Shown piece by piece: positions 6,854 through 15,104 of a DNA stretch of 64,000 nucleotides (positions within the stretch are counted from its first letter, which is position 1; each line of letters begins with the position of its first letter). This DNA comes from Chloroflexota bacterium (lineage in GTDB: Bacteria; Chloroflexota; Limnocylindria; QHBO01). The notes beneath the pieces were generated by a model that was not told where the DNA came from, ran no database searches, and saw nothing but the letters and a program-made list of their open reading frames with translations. A program made the position numbers and the translations under genes. Location: the NCBI GenBank assembly GCA_025699005.1, contig JAILWI010000003.1, positions 186,001 to 250,000 of the forward strand, in the 5' to 3' direction.

Positions 6854-7636
6854 CTAGATCAGCTTTCGTGCGGCGAGCCAGTCGGCGATCTTCGCCGCGG
6901 CTTCGGGGGCGGGCAGATTCTCGATGCGCTCGGTCGGCGGCTTCTCCTCCGGCGCGCGGGCGTCGGTGACCTTCGTGAGCGCGGCGCCGTGCAGGTCGTC
7001 GGCCGACAGGCCCAGGTCGCCGAGCGACCAGGTCTCCATCGGCTTGCGCTTTGCGGCCATGATGCCCTTGAGGCTGGCGTAGCGCGGCTCGCCGACCTGG
7101 TCGGTGACGGTCGCCACCACCGGCAGCGGGGCCGCGATCCAGTCGTAACCGGTGGCCGACAGACGACGAACGCGGGCCTCGCCATCGGCCAGCGCGAGCT
7201 CGGAGCCGTAGGACAGCAGCGGGACGTCGCGCATCGCGGCGACGGCGCCCGGAACGAGCGAGCCGCGGGCGTCGTCGGAGGCCATGCCCATGAGCGCCAC
7301 GTCGGGCGCCAGCTTGTCGAGCGCCGCGGCGAGCACCTTGGCGGTCGTCCACTCGTCGGCGCCGGCGAGCGCCGGGTCCGTGATGAGCACCGCGTCGTCG
7401 CCGCCCATCGCCAGGGCACGGCGAAGCGCCTCGGAGGCCTGGTCGGGGCCCATCGACAGGTACGTGACCGCGTCGGCGGTGCCCGCATCGGCGAGGCGCA
7501 GGGCCTGCTCGATGGCGTACTCGTCGAGCGGATTGATGATGGCCTCGACTCCGGTACGGTCGAGGCGCAGGTCATCGGTGTAGCGCTTGTCGGCGCCGGT
7601 GGCCGGGACCTGCTTGATACAGACGACGATCTTCAC
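6854..7636 (-). CDS. etfB: Electron transfer flavoprotein, beta subunit
   Basis: 260 aa from GTG 7636, giving the canonical N-terminus KIVVCIKQVPAT. A longer in-frame ATG at 7765 lies inside the upstream gene and adds only serine/arginine-rich shadow sequence. The AMP-binding and signature regions are present (NPLDEYAIEQALRL, then the ADGEARVRRLSATG strand, and TDARAPEEKPPTERI near the C-terminus). It starts 22 bp after the acyl-CoA dehydrogenase stop. It binds AMP and docks the dehydrogenase in the ETF dimer. Confidence 0.96.
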   Translation of the reverse strand: MKIVVCIKQVPATGADKRYTDDLRLDRTGVEAIINPLDEYAIEQALRLADAGTADAVTYLSMGPDQASEALRRALAMGGDDAVLITDPALAGADEWTTAKVLAAALDKLAPDVALMGMASDDARGSLVPGAVAAMRDVPLLSYGSELALADGEARVRRLSATGYDWIAAPLPVVATVTDQVGEPRYASLKGIMAAKRKPMETWSLGDLGLSADDLHGAALTKVTDARAPEEKPPTERIENLPAPEAAAKIADWLAARKLI

Positions 7637-7658
7637 GATCCGCTTGCTCTGCTCCTGT

Positions 7659-8828
7659 CTACGAGCCCCGTTTCGCGACGCCGGCCCGCTGGAGGAGCTG
7701 GCGCGCGACGATGAGGCGCTGGATCTGCTGGGTTCCCTCGTAGAGCTGCGTGATCTTCGCGTCACGCATCATCCGCTCCACGGGGTATTCGGTGATATAG
7801 CCGTAGCCGCCCAGGACCTGGACGGCGTCGGTGGTGACCCGCATCGCGGTGTCGCCTGCCACGAGCTTCGCGCTCGACGTCCAGTATGGGAGGTCCGGCG
7901 CATCGGCATCGACGCGGGCCGCGGCGGCGTAGGTCAGCTGCCGCGCCGCCTCGTTCTGCGAGGTCATGTCGGCGAGCATCCACTGGATGCCCTGGAACTC
8001 GGTGACGCGCTGGCCGAACTGCTGCCGATCGGCGGCATAGGCGACCGCCGCATCGATCGCGCCCTGGGCGATCCCCACCGCCTGGGCAGCGATCCCGAGC
8101 CGCGAGCGGTCGAGGGTCGCCATGGCGATCTTGAACCCCTCCCCCTCGTCGCCGAGGCGGTTGGCGAGCGGCACGCGGACGTCATCGAAGGTGAGCTCGG
8201 CGGTCGGCGAGCCGCGGATGCCCATCTTGTGCTCGACACGCGGCGCCGCGAAGCCGGGGGTCCCGGCCTCCACGATGAAGGCGCTCATCCCCTTGCGACC
8301 ACCGGCCTCGGGGTCGGTGATGGCGAAGACCGTGAGGACGTCGGCCACCGACCCGTGGGTGATGAAGCGCTTGCTGCCGTTGAGGACGTAGTCGTCGCCG
8401 TCGCGAACGGCTCGCATCCGGTTGCTCGCCACGTCGCTGCCGGCCGCGGCCTCGGTCAGGCCGAAGGCGATGAGCCACTCCCCCGACGCGAGCTTCGGGA
8501 AATAGCGGTCCTTCTGCTCGTCGGTGCCGGCCAGGATGATCGGCAGCGCACCGAGCTTCTGGACGATCGGGATCAGGCTGGTGGTCGCGTCGGCGCGAGC
8601 GATCTCCTCCACGAGGATGCACTGCGCGACCGTGTCGAGCGCCGTCCCGCCGTGTCGCTCATCGAAGCACGTGCCCAGCAGGTCCTGCTGGGCCAGCAGC
8701 TGTCGCAGGTCCTCGGGGAACTCCGCCTTCTCGTCGATCTCGGCGGCACGCGGCGCGATCCGCTCGTCAGCGAGCTCGCGCACCACGGCGCGCAGCTCAT
8801 CGTGCTCGGCGGTCGGCAGGTAGGTCAC
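7659..8828 (-). CDS. Acyl-CoA dehydrogenase
   Basis: 389 aa, full-length ACAD: N-terminal helical domain, FAD-contacting beta domain (FGLTEAAAGSD, NGSKRFITHGSVADV), then the C-terminal domain with SRLGIAAQAVGIAQGA and the active-site region ITQLYEGTQQIQRLIVAR. The glutamate of YEGT is the expected catalytic base, as in short/medium-chain enzymes. It oxidises acyl-CoA to enoyl-CoA and passes electrons to the EtfBA encoded just downstream. It starts at GTG 8828 with GGAG close upstream. Chain-length preference cannot be read from sequence. Confidence 0.95.
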   Translation of the reverse strand: MTYLPTAEHDELRAVVRELADERIAPRAAEIDEKAEFPEDLRQLLAQQDLLGTCFDERHGGTALDTVAQCILVEEIARADATTSLIPIVQKLGALPIILAGTDEQKDRYFPKLASGEWLIAFGLTEAAAGSDVASNRMRAVRDGDDYVLNGSKRFITHGSVADVLTVFAITDPEAGGRKGMSAFIVEAGTPGFAAPRVEHKMGIRGSPTAELTFDDVRVPLANRLGDEGEGFKIAMATLDRSRLGIAAQAVGIAQGAIDAAVAYAADRQQFGQRVTEFQGIQWMLADMTSQNEAARQLTYAAAARVDADAPDLPYWTSSAKLVAGDTAMRVTTDAVQVLGGYGYITEYPVERMMRDAKITQLYEGTQQIQRLIVARQLLQRAGVAKRGS

Positions 8829-8871
8829 TCGGCTCCTCGTGCGCGGAGTTCGGCAGGGGCTCGGGGGCCTG

Positions 8872-8877
8872 AGTGTA
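8872..8877 (-). promoter_or_regulatory. -10 hexamer of the ACAD-etfBA operon
   Basis: TACACT on the minus strand, 43 nt before GTG 8828. It predicts a leader of about 36 nt that contains the GAGGAG ribosome-binding site. Confidence 0.4.
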
Positions 8878-8917
8878 GCGGATCGGCGTCGTCAGCCCGG
8901 CAGCGGTGCGGGTCGTG

Positions 8918-9784
8918 TCAGTCGTGCGGGCCCTGGAGCTCGACCTGGCCGTCCGCGATCCGCGTTCGGTAGGTCACCTGCCGGCTGGCGGCCGGCCCGT
9001 GGACCACGCCACCATCGCGCAGCCGGAAGACGGATCCGTGCCACGGGCACGTGATCGTGCCATCGCCGAGCTCGCCCTGCGACAGGGGCCCACCGGCGTG
9101 CGAGCACGTGTCCTTGAGGGCGTGGACGACGTCGCCGCGCCGCACGAGGACGACCTTCGTGGTCCCGAACGTGACCTGCGTCGCAGCGCCGTCCGGCACA
9201 TCGGCCAGTGGTGCGACCGCAGTGAACTCCTTCGCCCGCTTCCCGCGGTTGAAGGCATTGCGGTTCACCATGTAGCCGTACTTGAAGACGACGTGTCCGC
9301 CGATGTACGCGCCGACCGAGATGATCGCGTAGCCGATGAGCATCGGCCAGAAGGCGGCATCGGGGTTGCCCTGGAGCCGCTGGAAGAGCGAGAAGCCGAA
9401 GCCCGCGAACCCGACCGCGTTGATGATGCCGTGCAGACCGACGACGTTCCGCTCGTTGCCCGACGCGGTGTCCTTGAAGTCGGTCCAGCCTGACAGGATC
9501 GCCCCGACGCCGGCGGCATAGGTCAATGCCAGCACCCAGGTGCCGGCATCCTCGGTCCCGGTGACGCCGAACACGACCCGCAGGACGTCCAGGAAGACGA
9601 CGGCCGTGGCACCGCCGACGACGACATCGACGAGAACCGCATGCAGCGAGTGCCCGAGCCACGTGCCGTTCAGGAGGTCCTGGAGCAGCTTGCCCGGTCG
9701 CCCGAGCGCCCGATAGATCGCGTCCAGGAGGCCGGCCAACCAGTTCAGGAACCCGGCGAGCGGCTTCGCGACGCGCTCGATCAT
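8918..9784 (-). CDS. DUF2231 membrane domain fused to Rieske [2Fe-2S] domain
   Basis: 288 aa. The first part (to about residue 180) is a DUF2231 four-helix membrane domain. The last 100 residues are a Rieske ferredoxin with CSHAGGPLS (C-x-H) and CPWHGSVFRLRDG (C-x2-H). The Rieske part follows the membrane domain and should face one side of the membrane as an electron carrier; the partner is unknown. The start ATG overlaps the aminotransferase stop (ATGA), making it third in an Lrp-aminotransferase-Rieske operon. It sits between the ETF operon and the Fe-S membrane oxidoreductase, so a role in the same electron chain is possible but unproven. Confidence 0.9.
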   Translation of the reverse strand: MIERVAKPLAGFLNWLAGLLDAIYRALGRPGKLLQDLLNGTWLGHSLHAVLVDVVVGGATAVVFLDVLRVVFGVTGTEDAGTWVLALTYAAGVGAILSGWTDFKDTASGNERNVVGLHGIINAVGFAGFGFSLFQRLQGNPDAAFWPMLIGYAIISVGAYIGGHVVFKYGYMVNRNAFNRGKRAKEFTAVAPLADVPDGAATQVTFGTTKVVLVRRGDVVHALKDTCSHAGGPLSQGELGDGTITCPWHGSVFRLRDGGVVHGPAASRQVTYRTRIADGQVELQGPHD

Positions 9785-11238
9785 GACGCCGTCAGCTCCC
9801 TGGCGAAGTCGCCGAAGACCTCGAGGTAGCGGTCGATATCGGCGTCCGTGTGCTGGACCGAAAGCGTCCACTGGTCGTCGGGACCCGGCGGCAGCAGAAT
9901 CCCGCGGTTCGCCAGGTAGAAGAAGCTCGCGGCCCACAGCTCCGAGTCGAGGCCGACGAGGTTGCGGTAGTTCGTGACCCGCTCCGGCGTGAACATCACG
10001 CACCCCTTCGGACCGACGTTGATGGCGTAGCCAGGAAGCCCGTGCTCGTCGATGATCGCCTGACAGCCCGCCGTGAGCCGATCCGCCATGGCGTGGAGCC
10101 GCGGGTACGCGTCCTTCGTGAGGATCTGCCGCAGCGTCACGAGGCCGGCGGTCATCGACAGCGGATTGCCGTTGAACGTCCCGAGGTGCGCGACGCGGGT
10201 CGCCCCGCCGGACAGGGTCGACTTCTCCATGCCGGTGCCGACGCCTCGCGTCGCGTCCACGCGCTGGCTCGGCGTGCCCTCGAGGGTCTCGATCGAGGCC
10301 ATCACCTCGCGGCGACCACCGAATGCGCCGATGGGAATCCCACCGCCGATGCTCTTCGCCAGGCAGAACAGGTCGGGCTTGATGCCGAAGTGCTCGTAGG
10401 CGCCGCCCCATGCGAGGACCACGCCGGTCTTCACCTCGTCGAAGATGAGGACCGCACCGTGCTCGGTCGCCAGCTCGCGGACGCGCTCCAGGAAGCCGGG
10501 CTCCGGCGGCACGACGCCGATGTTGAACTGGACCGGCTCCACGATGATCGCGGCGATCTCACCCGAATGTGCCTGGAGGATGGCCTCGAGCACGTGCGGC
10601 TGGTTGAACGGCGCGATGACCGTCTCGGCGATCCTGCTCCGCGGGATGCCCGCACTGGCGGGAACGGTCGCGGGCGAGTCGTCCGGACCCATGGCGTCGC
10701 GCGGCGGCTGGATGCTCACGAGGACGTCGTCGTGGTGGCCGTGGTAGCCACCCTCGAACTTGATGATCTTCTCGCGCCCGGTGTAGCCGCGGGCGACGCG
10801 GACCGCGTCCATGGTCGACTCGGTGCCCGAGTTGCTGAAGCGCACGAGATCGGCGCCGAACCGCTCCCGGATCTCCTCGGCCAGGGCCACGCCGTCCTCG
10901 ACCGGGAACGTGTAGCAGGTGCCGTTCGCGACGCGGCGCTGAAGGGCCTCTGCGAGCAGCGGGTGTGAGTGGCCGGCGGCGAGAACGCCGAACGCCATGT
11001 CGAAGTCGATGTACTCGTTGCCGTCCGCGTCCCAGATGCGACTGCCACGGGCGTCGCCCATGAACAGCGGGTACGGGTCGTAGGCCTGGAACGAGCTCGC
11101 CACGCCGAGGGGGAGGGACTGCCGTGCGCGGTCGAAGAGCGCCTCGCTCTGTCGCGTCCGATCCCGATATGCCGTTTCCTCGCGCGCACCGATCTCCGTG
11201 ATGCGCGCCCGGTCGATGTCCTGCCTGGTGACCGTCAC
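9781..11238 (-). CDS. Class III aminotransferase, glutamate-1-semialdehyde 2,1-aminomutase-like
   Basis: 485 aa, PLP fold type I. FDEVKTG supplies the PLP aspartate (D267) and AKSIGGG the PLP lysine (K295); SNSGTEST is the phosphate site. It resembles HemL, but is 50-odd residues longer. The excess is an N-terminal extension of about 40 residues and an insertion around residues 310-340 before the GTFNGNPLSM segment. It is next to an Lrp regulator and no haem genes, so it may be an amino-acid aminotransferase or aminomutase outside tetrapyrrole synthesis. GTG start with TAGGAGG six bases upstream, overlapping the lrp stop. Confidence 0.82.
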   Translation of the reverse strand: MTVTRQDIDRARITEIGAREETAYRDRTRQSEALFDRARQSLPLGVASSFQAYDPYPLFMGDARGSRIWDADGNEYIDFDMAFGVLAAGHSHPLLAEALQRRVANGTCYTFPVEDGVALAEEIRERFGADLVRFSNSGTESTMDAVRVARGYTGREKIIKFEGGYHGHHDDVLVSIQPPRDAMGPDDSPATVPASAGIPRSRIAETVIAPFNQPHVLEAILQAHSGEIAAIIVEPVQFNIGVVPPEPGFLERVRELATEHGAVLIFDEVKTGVVLAWGGAYEHFGIKPDLFCLAKSIGGGIPIGAFGGRREVMASIETLEGTPSQRVDATRGVGTGMEKSTLSGGATRVAHLGTFNGNPLSMTAGLVTLRQILTKDAYPRLHAMADRLTAGCQAIIDEHGLPGYAINVGPKGCVMFTPERVTNYRNLVGLDSELWAASFFYLANRGILLPPGPDDQWTLSVQHTDADIDRYLEVFGDFARELTAS

Positions 11239-11248
11239 GGTCGCCCTC

Positions 11249-11734
11249 CTAGCGAGTGCCCCACTGGTAGCTTTCCTTCACGAAGCGCAGCTCGACGAGC
11301 GTCTCGGTCGACCGGATGCCGTCGATATCGGCGAGCTGGTCGGTGAGCATGCGCAGCAGGTGGTCATTGTCCTCGCAAACGACCTCGCACACGAGGTCGT
11401 AGCGTCCGGCGGTGATGACGAGGTACGTCACCTCGTCGAGCTCGGCGATCCTTTCGGCGATCTCGTTCAGCCGTCCCGCCTCGACCTTGAGGCCGATCAG
11501 CGCCGGCTGCTGAAAGCCCATCGCCAGCGGATCGGTGACGCCCACGATCTGCACCACGCCACGGCCGATGAGCCGCTCCGCGCGCTGCCGGACCGTCGCC
11601 TCGGGAACCTTGAGCTCGCGGCCGATCTGCGCGTAGGGCCGTCGCCCGTCGAGCTGGAGTGCGCCGATGATCCGCTTGTCGAGGTCGTCGAGGACCGGCC
11701 GCCGCCCGGGTTGCTGGATCGAACGCACCGCCAT
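11249..11734 (-). CDS. Lrp/AsnC family transcriptional regulator
   Basis: 161 aa from ATG 11734. N-terminal winged helix-turn-helix (LDDLDKRIIGALQLDGRRPYAQIGRELKVPEATVRQR, split here only by position 16-52) and a C-terminal RAM ligand-binding domain (GLKVEAGRLNEIAERI to LVELRFVKES). Such proteins sense an amino acid or related effector and often control a linked gene, here the aminotransferase 10 bp downstream. In-frame starts up to 11959 add non-conserved sequence that crosses the promoter repeats and were rejected. Confidence 0.93.
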   Translation of the reverse strand: MAVRSIQQPGRRPVLDDLDKRIIGALQLDGRRPYAQIGRELKVPEATVRQRAERLIGRGVVQIVGVTDPLAMGFQQPALIGLKVEAGRLNEIAERIAELDEVTYLVITAGRYDLVCEVVCEDNDHLLRMLTDQLADIDGIRSTETLVELRFVKESYQWGTR

Positions 11735-11771
11735 GCTGCGAAGAGTAGCCAGCGAACGGATGGCGGTCAAT

Positions 11772-11827
11772 ATTCCGCAGACTTTGCGCCATGATCCTGC
11801 GGATTCCGCGCGATTTCGCGGATTCCG
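11772..11827. promoter_or_regulatory. ATTCCG repeat cluster, candidate Lrp operator
   Basis: ATTCCG occurs at 11772-11777, 11803-11808 and 11822-11827. The last two are inside the odd palindrome CGGA-T-TCCG (11800-11808 and 11819-11827), 19 bp apart. The first forms an inverted repeat with 11797-11805 (ATTCCGCAG/CTGCGGATT, one mismatch). The cluster occupies the region upstream of the lrp start at 11734. It is the only repeat cluster of this kind noticed in an intergenic gap of the window. Confidence 0.45.
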
Positions 11828-11879
11828 TGGAGCGTTCGAGAGGATGCCGTGATGGTGCGGCTGCCACGTCGCGGGGCGG

Positions 11880-14111
11880 CTATTCGGGGGCCGGCTCCGG
11901 TGCGGTGGCGACGTCCCGCCTCCAGGCACCGGTGGCATCGGCCAGGAGCTCCGCGACATCGCGCACGGCGACGTCCGTCCGGTCCAGGTCGGTCGTGCCG
12001 TCGCGCAGCATGATCAGGCAGAAGGGACAGGCGGTCGCGATCTCGTCGGGCGACTTCTCGAGCGCCTGCTCGACGCGCTTGTGGTTGATGCGCTTGCCCT
12101 CGCGCTCCTCCATCCACATCCGGGCGCCGCCGGCGCCGCAGCACATGCCCTTGCGGTGATGGAGGTCCATCTCCACCACGCTCTGGCCCGGAACCGACTC
12201 GACCACCCGGCGGCCCTCGTCGTACACCTCGTTGTATCGGCCCAGGTAGCACGCGTCGTGGTAGGCGACGACCGCGTCGTGGTGCGCCTCGGGCACGAGA
12301 CGCCCATCGGCGACCAGGCGGTCGAGGAGCTGGGTGTGGTGGATGACCTGAACGCCCGTCAGGCCGAACTGCGGGTACTCGTTGCGGATCGTGTTGAAGC
12401 AGTGCGGGCAGGTGGCGACGATCGTGGAGATGCCGTGCTCGGCGTGGGCGGCAGACAGGGTGGCGACGTTCTCCTCGGCGAGCATCTGGTAGAGGTACTC
12501 GTTGCCGGCGCGACGGGCCGGGTCACCGGTGCAGGTCTCCCCCGCCCCGAGCACCGCGAACGGGATCTCGGCCTGGTTGAGGAGCTGGGCCATGGCTCGC
12601 ACCACCTTGCGGTTGCGGTCGTCGAAGGCCCCCGCACAGCCGACCCAGAACAGGACGCGGCCATCGAGCGGATCCCCCATCGGGGTGGAGGCGTGGATCG
12701 TCCGCCACGGCGCGCCGTCGCCGTTGACGGAGGGCATCGTCGGCAGCTCGGCCTCGCCGAGGAGCGGCACCTCGAGTCCCTTGGCCCAGTCCATGCGCGC
12801 CGATTTCGGCTGACCCCAGGGATTCCCGGCGTTCTCCATGTTGCGGAAGGCGGCATTGAGCTCCTTCGGGAACTTCGACTCCTCGAGCACCGCGTTGCGC
12901 CGGATCTCGACGATCGTGTCGACGTGCTCGATGAGCACCGGGCAGCCCTCGACGCACCAGCCACACGTCGTGCACTGCCACACGGCCTCCTCGGGGATGG
13001 CGTTGTCCATGAGCGGCAGGCTGAGCGCCTCCTCGGCGCGCGTCCTGGCGAGTCCCAGCGCATCCTCGGACGCCGCCGCACCCCCGTTCGCTCCCCCCTT
13101 CCAGGCGCGCTGTGCCGATGCGGCCGCGGCGAGCGCGGTCTCGGCAACGGCGATCTGGTCGCGCAGCCCCTCCATCAGGTGCTTCGGCGACAGGGTCTTT
13201 CCGGTCATCGAGGCCGGGCAGAACTCCATGCAGCGTCCGCACTCGGTGCAGGCCAGGCCATCGGCGAGGTGCCGCCAGGTGAGGTCCTTCAGGCCCTTTG
13301 CGCCGAACACCGGAAGCTCCTCGCCCTCCTCGGGCTCGGCTTCGAGGTCCATCTTGCGCAGTGCGCCGCGCGGCTCGAGGTTGCGGAAGTAGACGTTCGG
13401 CTCGCTGCTGATGATGTGGAGGTGCTTGCTGTACGGCAGGTACGCGCCGAACCCGAGCACGAGCAGGATGTGCGCCCAGCCCATGACCCCGTAGCCGATG
13501 AACGCCGCCTGCTCGCCGATGCCCTCGAGGGCCACGCTCAGCGGTCCGGCGAGCACGGCCCAGGTGCGGCTCGGATCCTCCGGCTCGAGGATGTAGGCGA
13601 AGGCATCGCCGAGCCACTCGGTGAGAACGATGCTGAAGATCAGCCCCAGGATGATGAACGCGTCGCGCGTCAGCGCCAGCCGCGCGGGTCGCGTGACCGT
13701 CCGCCGGATCACGAAGTAGACGACGGATGCCAGCACCAGCCCCACGAAGACGTTCGCGAACAGGACGATGACGCTCCAGAAGAACCCACCGAGCGGCCAG
13801 CCGACGATCGTCTCCACCAGCCCGTTCGTGAGGTAGTTGCCGGTCGTCGCCAGCAGGACGATGAACCCCCAGAACACGAACGCGTGGGTCAGGCCCGGAC
13901 CGAGGTCCTGGAGGAGCCGCCGCTGGCCGAGCACGAACACGCCGAGCGCCTTGATCCGCTGCGGGACGCGATCGGATCGGTCGAGCGGCCGGCCGCTCCT
14001 GAGCACCGCCAGGTGCCAGCGCGCTCGACGCCAGAACAGGAAGATCGCGGCCGCGATGGGCACGACGATGAGCGGATAGAGCGGGATGGTGGCTTCCATG
14101 GGTCGCGCCAT
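11880..14111 (-). CDS. Heterodisulfide-reductase-like membrane Fe-S oxidoreductase (probable EtfAB:menaquinone oxidoreductase, EMO type)
   Basis: 743 aa (739 if started at ATG 14099). An N-terminal nitrate-reductase-gamma-like membrane domain of about six helices (residues 8-225) should hold b haems. It is followed by two 4Fe-4S motifs (C288/C291/C294/C298 and C380/C383/C386/C390), then two CCG domains (WVGCAGAFDD, ATCPHCFNT, YHDACYLGRYN, GMCCGAGG, ACPFCLIML). This is the build of the EMO proteins that pass electrons from reduced EtfAB to menaquinone. The ACAD-etfBA operon 3 kb away fits. TACCAT 10 nt before ATG 14099 overlaps ATG 14111, favouring the shorter form. Confidence 0.85.
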   Translation of the reverse strand: MARPMEATIPLYPLIVVPIAAAIFLFWRRARWHLAVLRSGRPLDRSDRVPQRIKALGVFVLGQRRLLQDLGPGLTHAFVFWGFIVLLATTGNYLTNGLVETIVGWPLGGFFWSVIVLFANVFVGLVLASVVYFVIRRTVTRPARLALTRDAFIILGLIFSIVLTEWLGDAFAYILEPEDPSRTWAVLAGPLSVALEGIGEQAAFIGYGVMGWAHILLVLGFGAYLPYSKHLHIISSEPNVYFRNLEPRGALRKMDLEAEPEEGEELPVFGAKGLKDLTWRHLADGLACTECGRCMEFCPASMTGKTLSPKHLMEGLRDQIAVAETALAAAASAQRAWKGGANGGAAASEDALGLARTRAEEALSLPLMDNAIPEEAVWQCTTCGWCVEGCPVLIEHVDTIVEIRRNAVLEESKFPKELNAAFRNMENAGNPWGQPKSARMDWAKGLEVPLLGEAELPTMPSVNGDGAPWRTIHASTPMGDPLDGRVLFWVGCAGAFDDRNRKVVRAMAQLLNQAEIPFAVLGAGETCTGDPARRAGNEYLYQMLAEENVATLSAAHAEHGISTIVATCPHCFNTIRNEYPQFGLTGVQVIHHTQLLDRLVADGRLVPEAHHDAVVAYHDACYLGRYNEVYDEGRRVVESVPGQSVVEMDLHHRKGMCCGAGGARMWMEEREGKRINHKRVEQALEKSPDEIATACPFCLIMLRDGTTDLDRTDVAVRDVAELLADATGAWRRDVATAPEPAPE

Positions 14112-14115
14112 GGTA
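14110..14115 (-). promoter_or_regulatory. -10 hexamer of the Fe-S oxidoreductase gene
   Basis: TACCAT on the minus strand, ten bases before ATG 14099. The same arrangement, a TACCAT that overlaps an upstream in-frame ATG, is found in front of aspS. Confidence 0.45.
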
Positions 14116-14132
14116 GCCGCGGCGCACCTCGC

Positions 14133-15104
14133 CTAGTGGTCGCCTCCCGCGAGCTGGTCCAGGGCATGGCGCAGGACCGGCAGCAACGCGTCGAGCGACT
14201 CGGTTGCGCCACGCGGAGAGCCGGGCAGGTTGACGATGAGCGTCGACCCTCGCGACCCGGCAATGGCGCGTGACAGCGCCGCCATGAGTGTCGACGCGAT
14301 GCCCGAGGCTCGGATGAGCTCCGCCAGGCCCGGCGCCTCGCGGTCGATGACGCGCCGGGTCGCGGCGGGGGTGACATCGCTCGGCGTGAGGCCCGTGCCG
14401 CCGGTGGTCAGGACCAGGCGATGTCCGGCATCGGCCAGTCGCGCCAGGAGCGACGCGATCGCGTCCTCGTCGTCGGCCACGATGACCGGCTCGTCGGCCA
14501 CGTCGTAGCCCGCCGTGCGCAGCCGCTCGACGAGCGCCGGGCCGGAGGCGTCATCCCGCTCCCCCGCTGCCGAGCGGTTCGAGCAGGTGACGACGATCGC
14601 CTCGTGGGCCGCCTCCTCGGCCGGCGCGTCCTCGCGCGCGTAGTCGCCGGACCGCCCGCCGGACTTCTCGACGAGCTCCACCCGCTCGATGACGATGTCG
14701 CGCTGCAGTGCCTTGGTCATGTCGTAGAGAGTCAGAGCCGCGACGCTGGCCGCCGTGAGCGCCTCCATCTCGACACCCGTCCGAGCGGTCACGCTCACCT
14801 CGGCGCGGATGCGCACGGTCCCGGCCGCGCGGTCCGGCGTCAGCTCGACGTCGACCCGGTCGAGCGGCAGCGGATGGCAGAGCGGAATGAGCTCGGAGGT
14901 CCGCTTCGCTCCGCCGATCCCGGCAAGCCGCGCGGTGACGAGCGCATCACCCTTCGGGCCGCCGGCGTCGAGGAGCTGGGCGAGCGTCTCGGCTCGCATG
15001 CGGACCGTCGCCTCGGCCACGGCGCGACGCTTCGTGACCGCCTTCTGCCCGACGTCCACCATCCGCGGCGCGCCCTCGTCGTCGAGATGCGTGGGCCGTG
15101 TCAC
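14133..15104 (-). CDS. Bifunctional molybdenum cofactor protein: MoaC-MogA/MoaB fusion
   Basis: 323 aa in two parts. Residues about 13-165 are MoaC (cyclic pyranopterin monophosphate synthase): [46 protein letters not shown]. Residues about 168-323 are a MogA/MoaB molybdopterin adenylyltransferase-like domain: [18 protein letters not shown] and [18 protein letters not shown]. One chain thus covers an early step (cPMP formation) and a late step (MPT adenylylation). GTG start overlapping the moeA stop (GTGA). MoaA, MoaD and MoaE are not in the window. Confidence 0.95.
   Translation of the reverse strand: MTRPTHLDDEGAPRMVDVGQKAVTKRRAVAEATVRMRAETLAQLLDAGGPKGDALVTARLAGIGGAKRTSELIPLCHPLPLDRVDVELTPDRAAGTVRIRAEVSVTARTGVEMEALTAASVAALTLYDMTKALQRDIVIERVELVEKSGGRSGDYAREDAPAEEAAHEAIVVTCSNRSAAGERDDASGPALVERLRTAGYDVADEPVIVADDEDAIASLLARLADAGHRLVLTTGGTGLTPSDVTPAATRRVIDREAPGLAELIRASGIASTLMAALSRAIAGSRGSTLIVNLPGSPRGATESLDALLPVLRHALDQLAGGDH

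Noticed and set aside
5237-7714. 825-aa open frame on the plus strand opposite nrdR-etfBA
   Set aside because: It is antisense to several clear genes, rich in R/H/A/G/V with no domain, and typical of the long shadow frames of GC-rich DNA. The same applies to 12081-14273, 15098-16852, 47154-49232, 50136-52811, 53230-55053 and 60896-62767.
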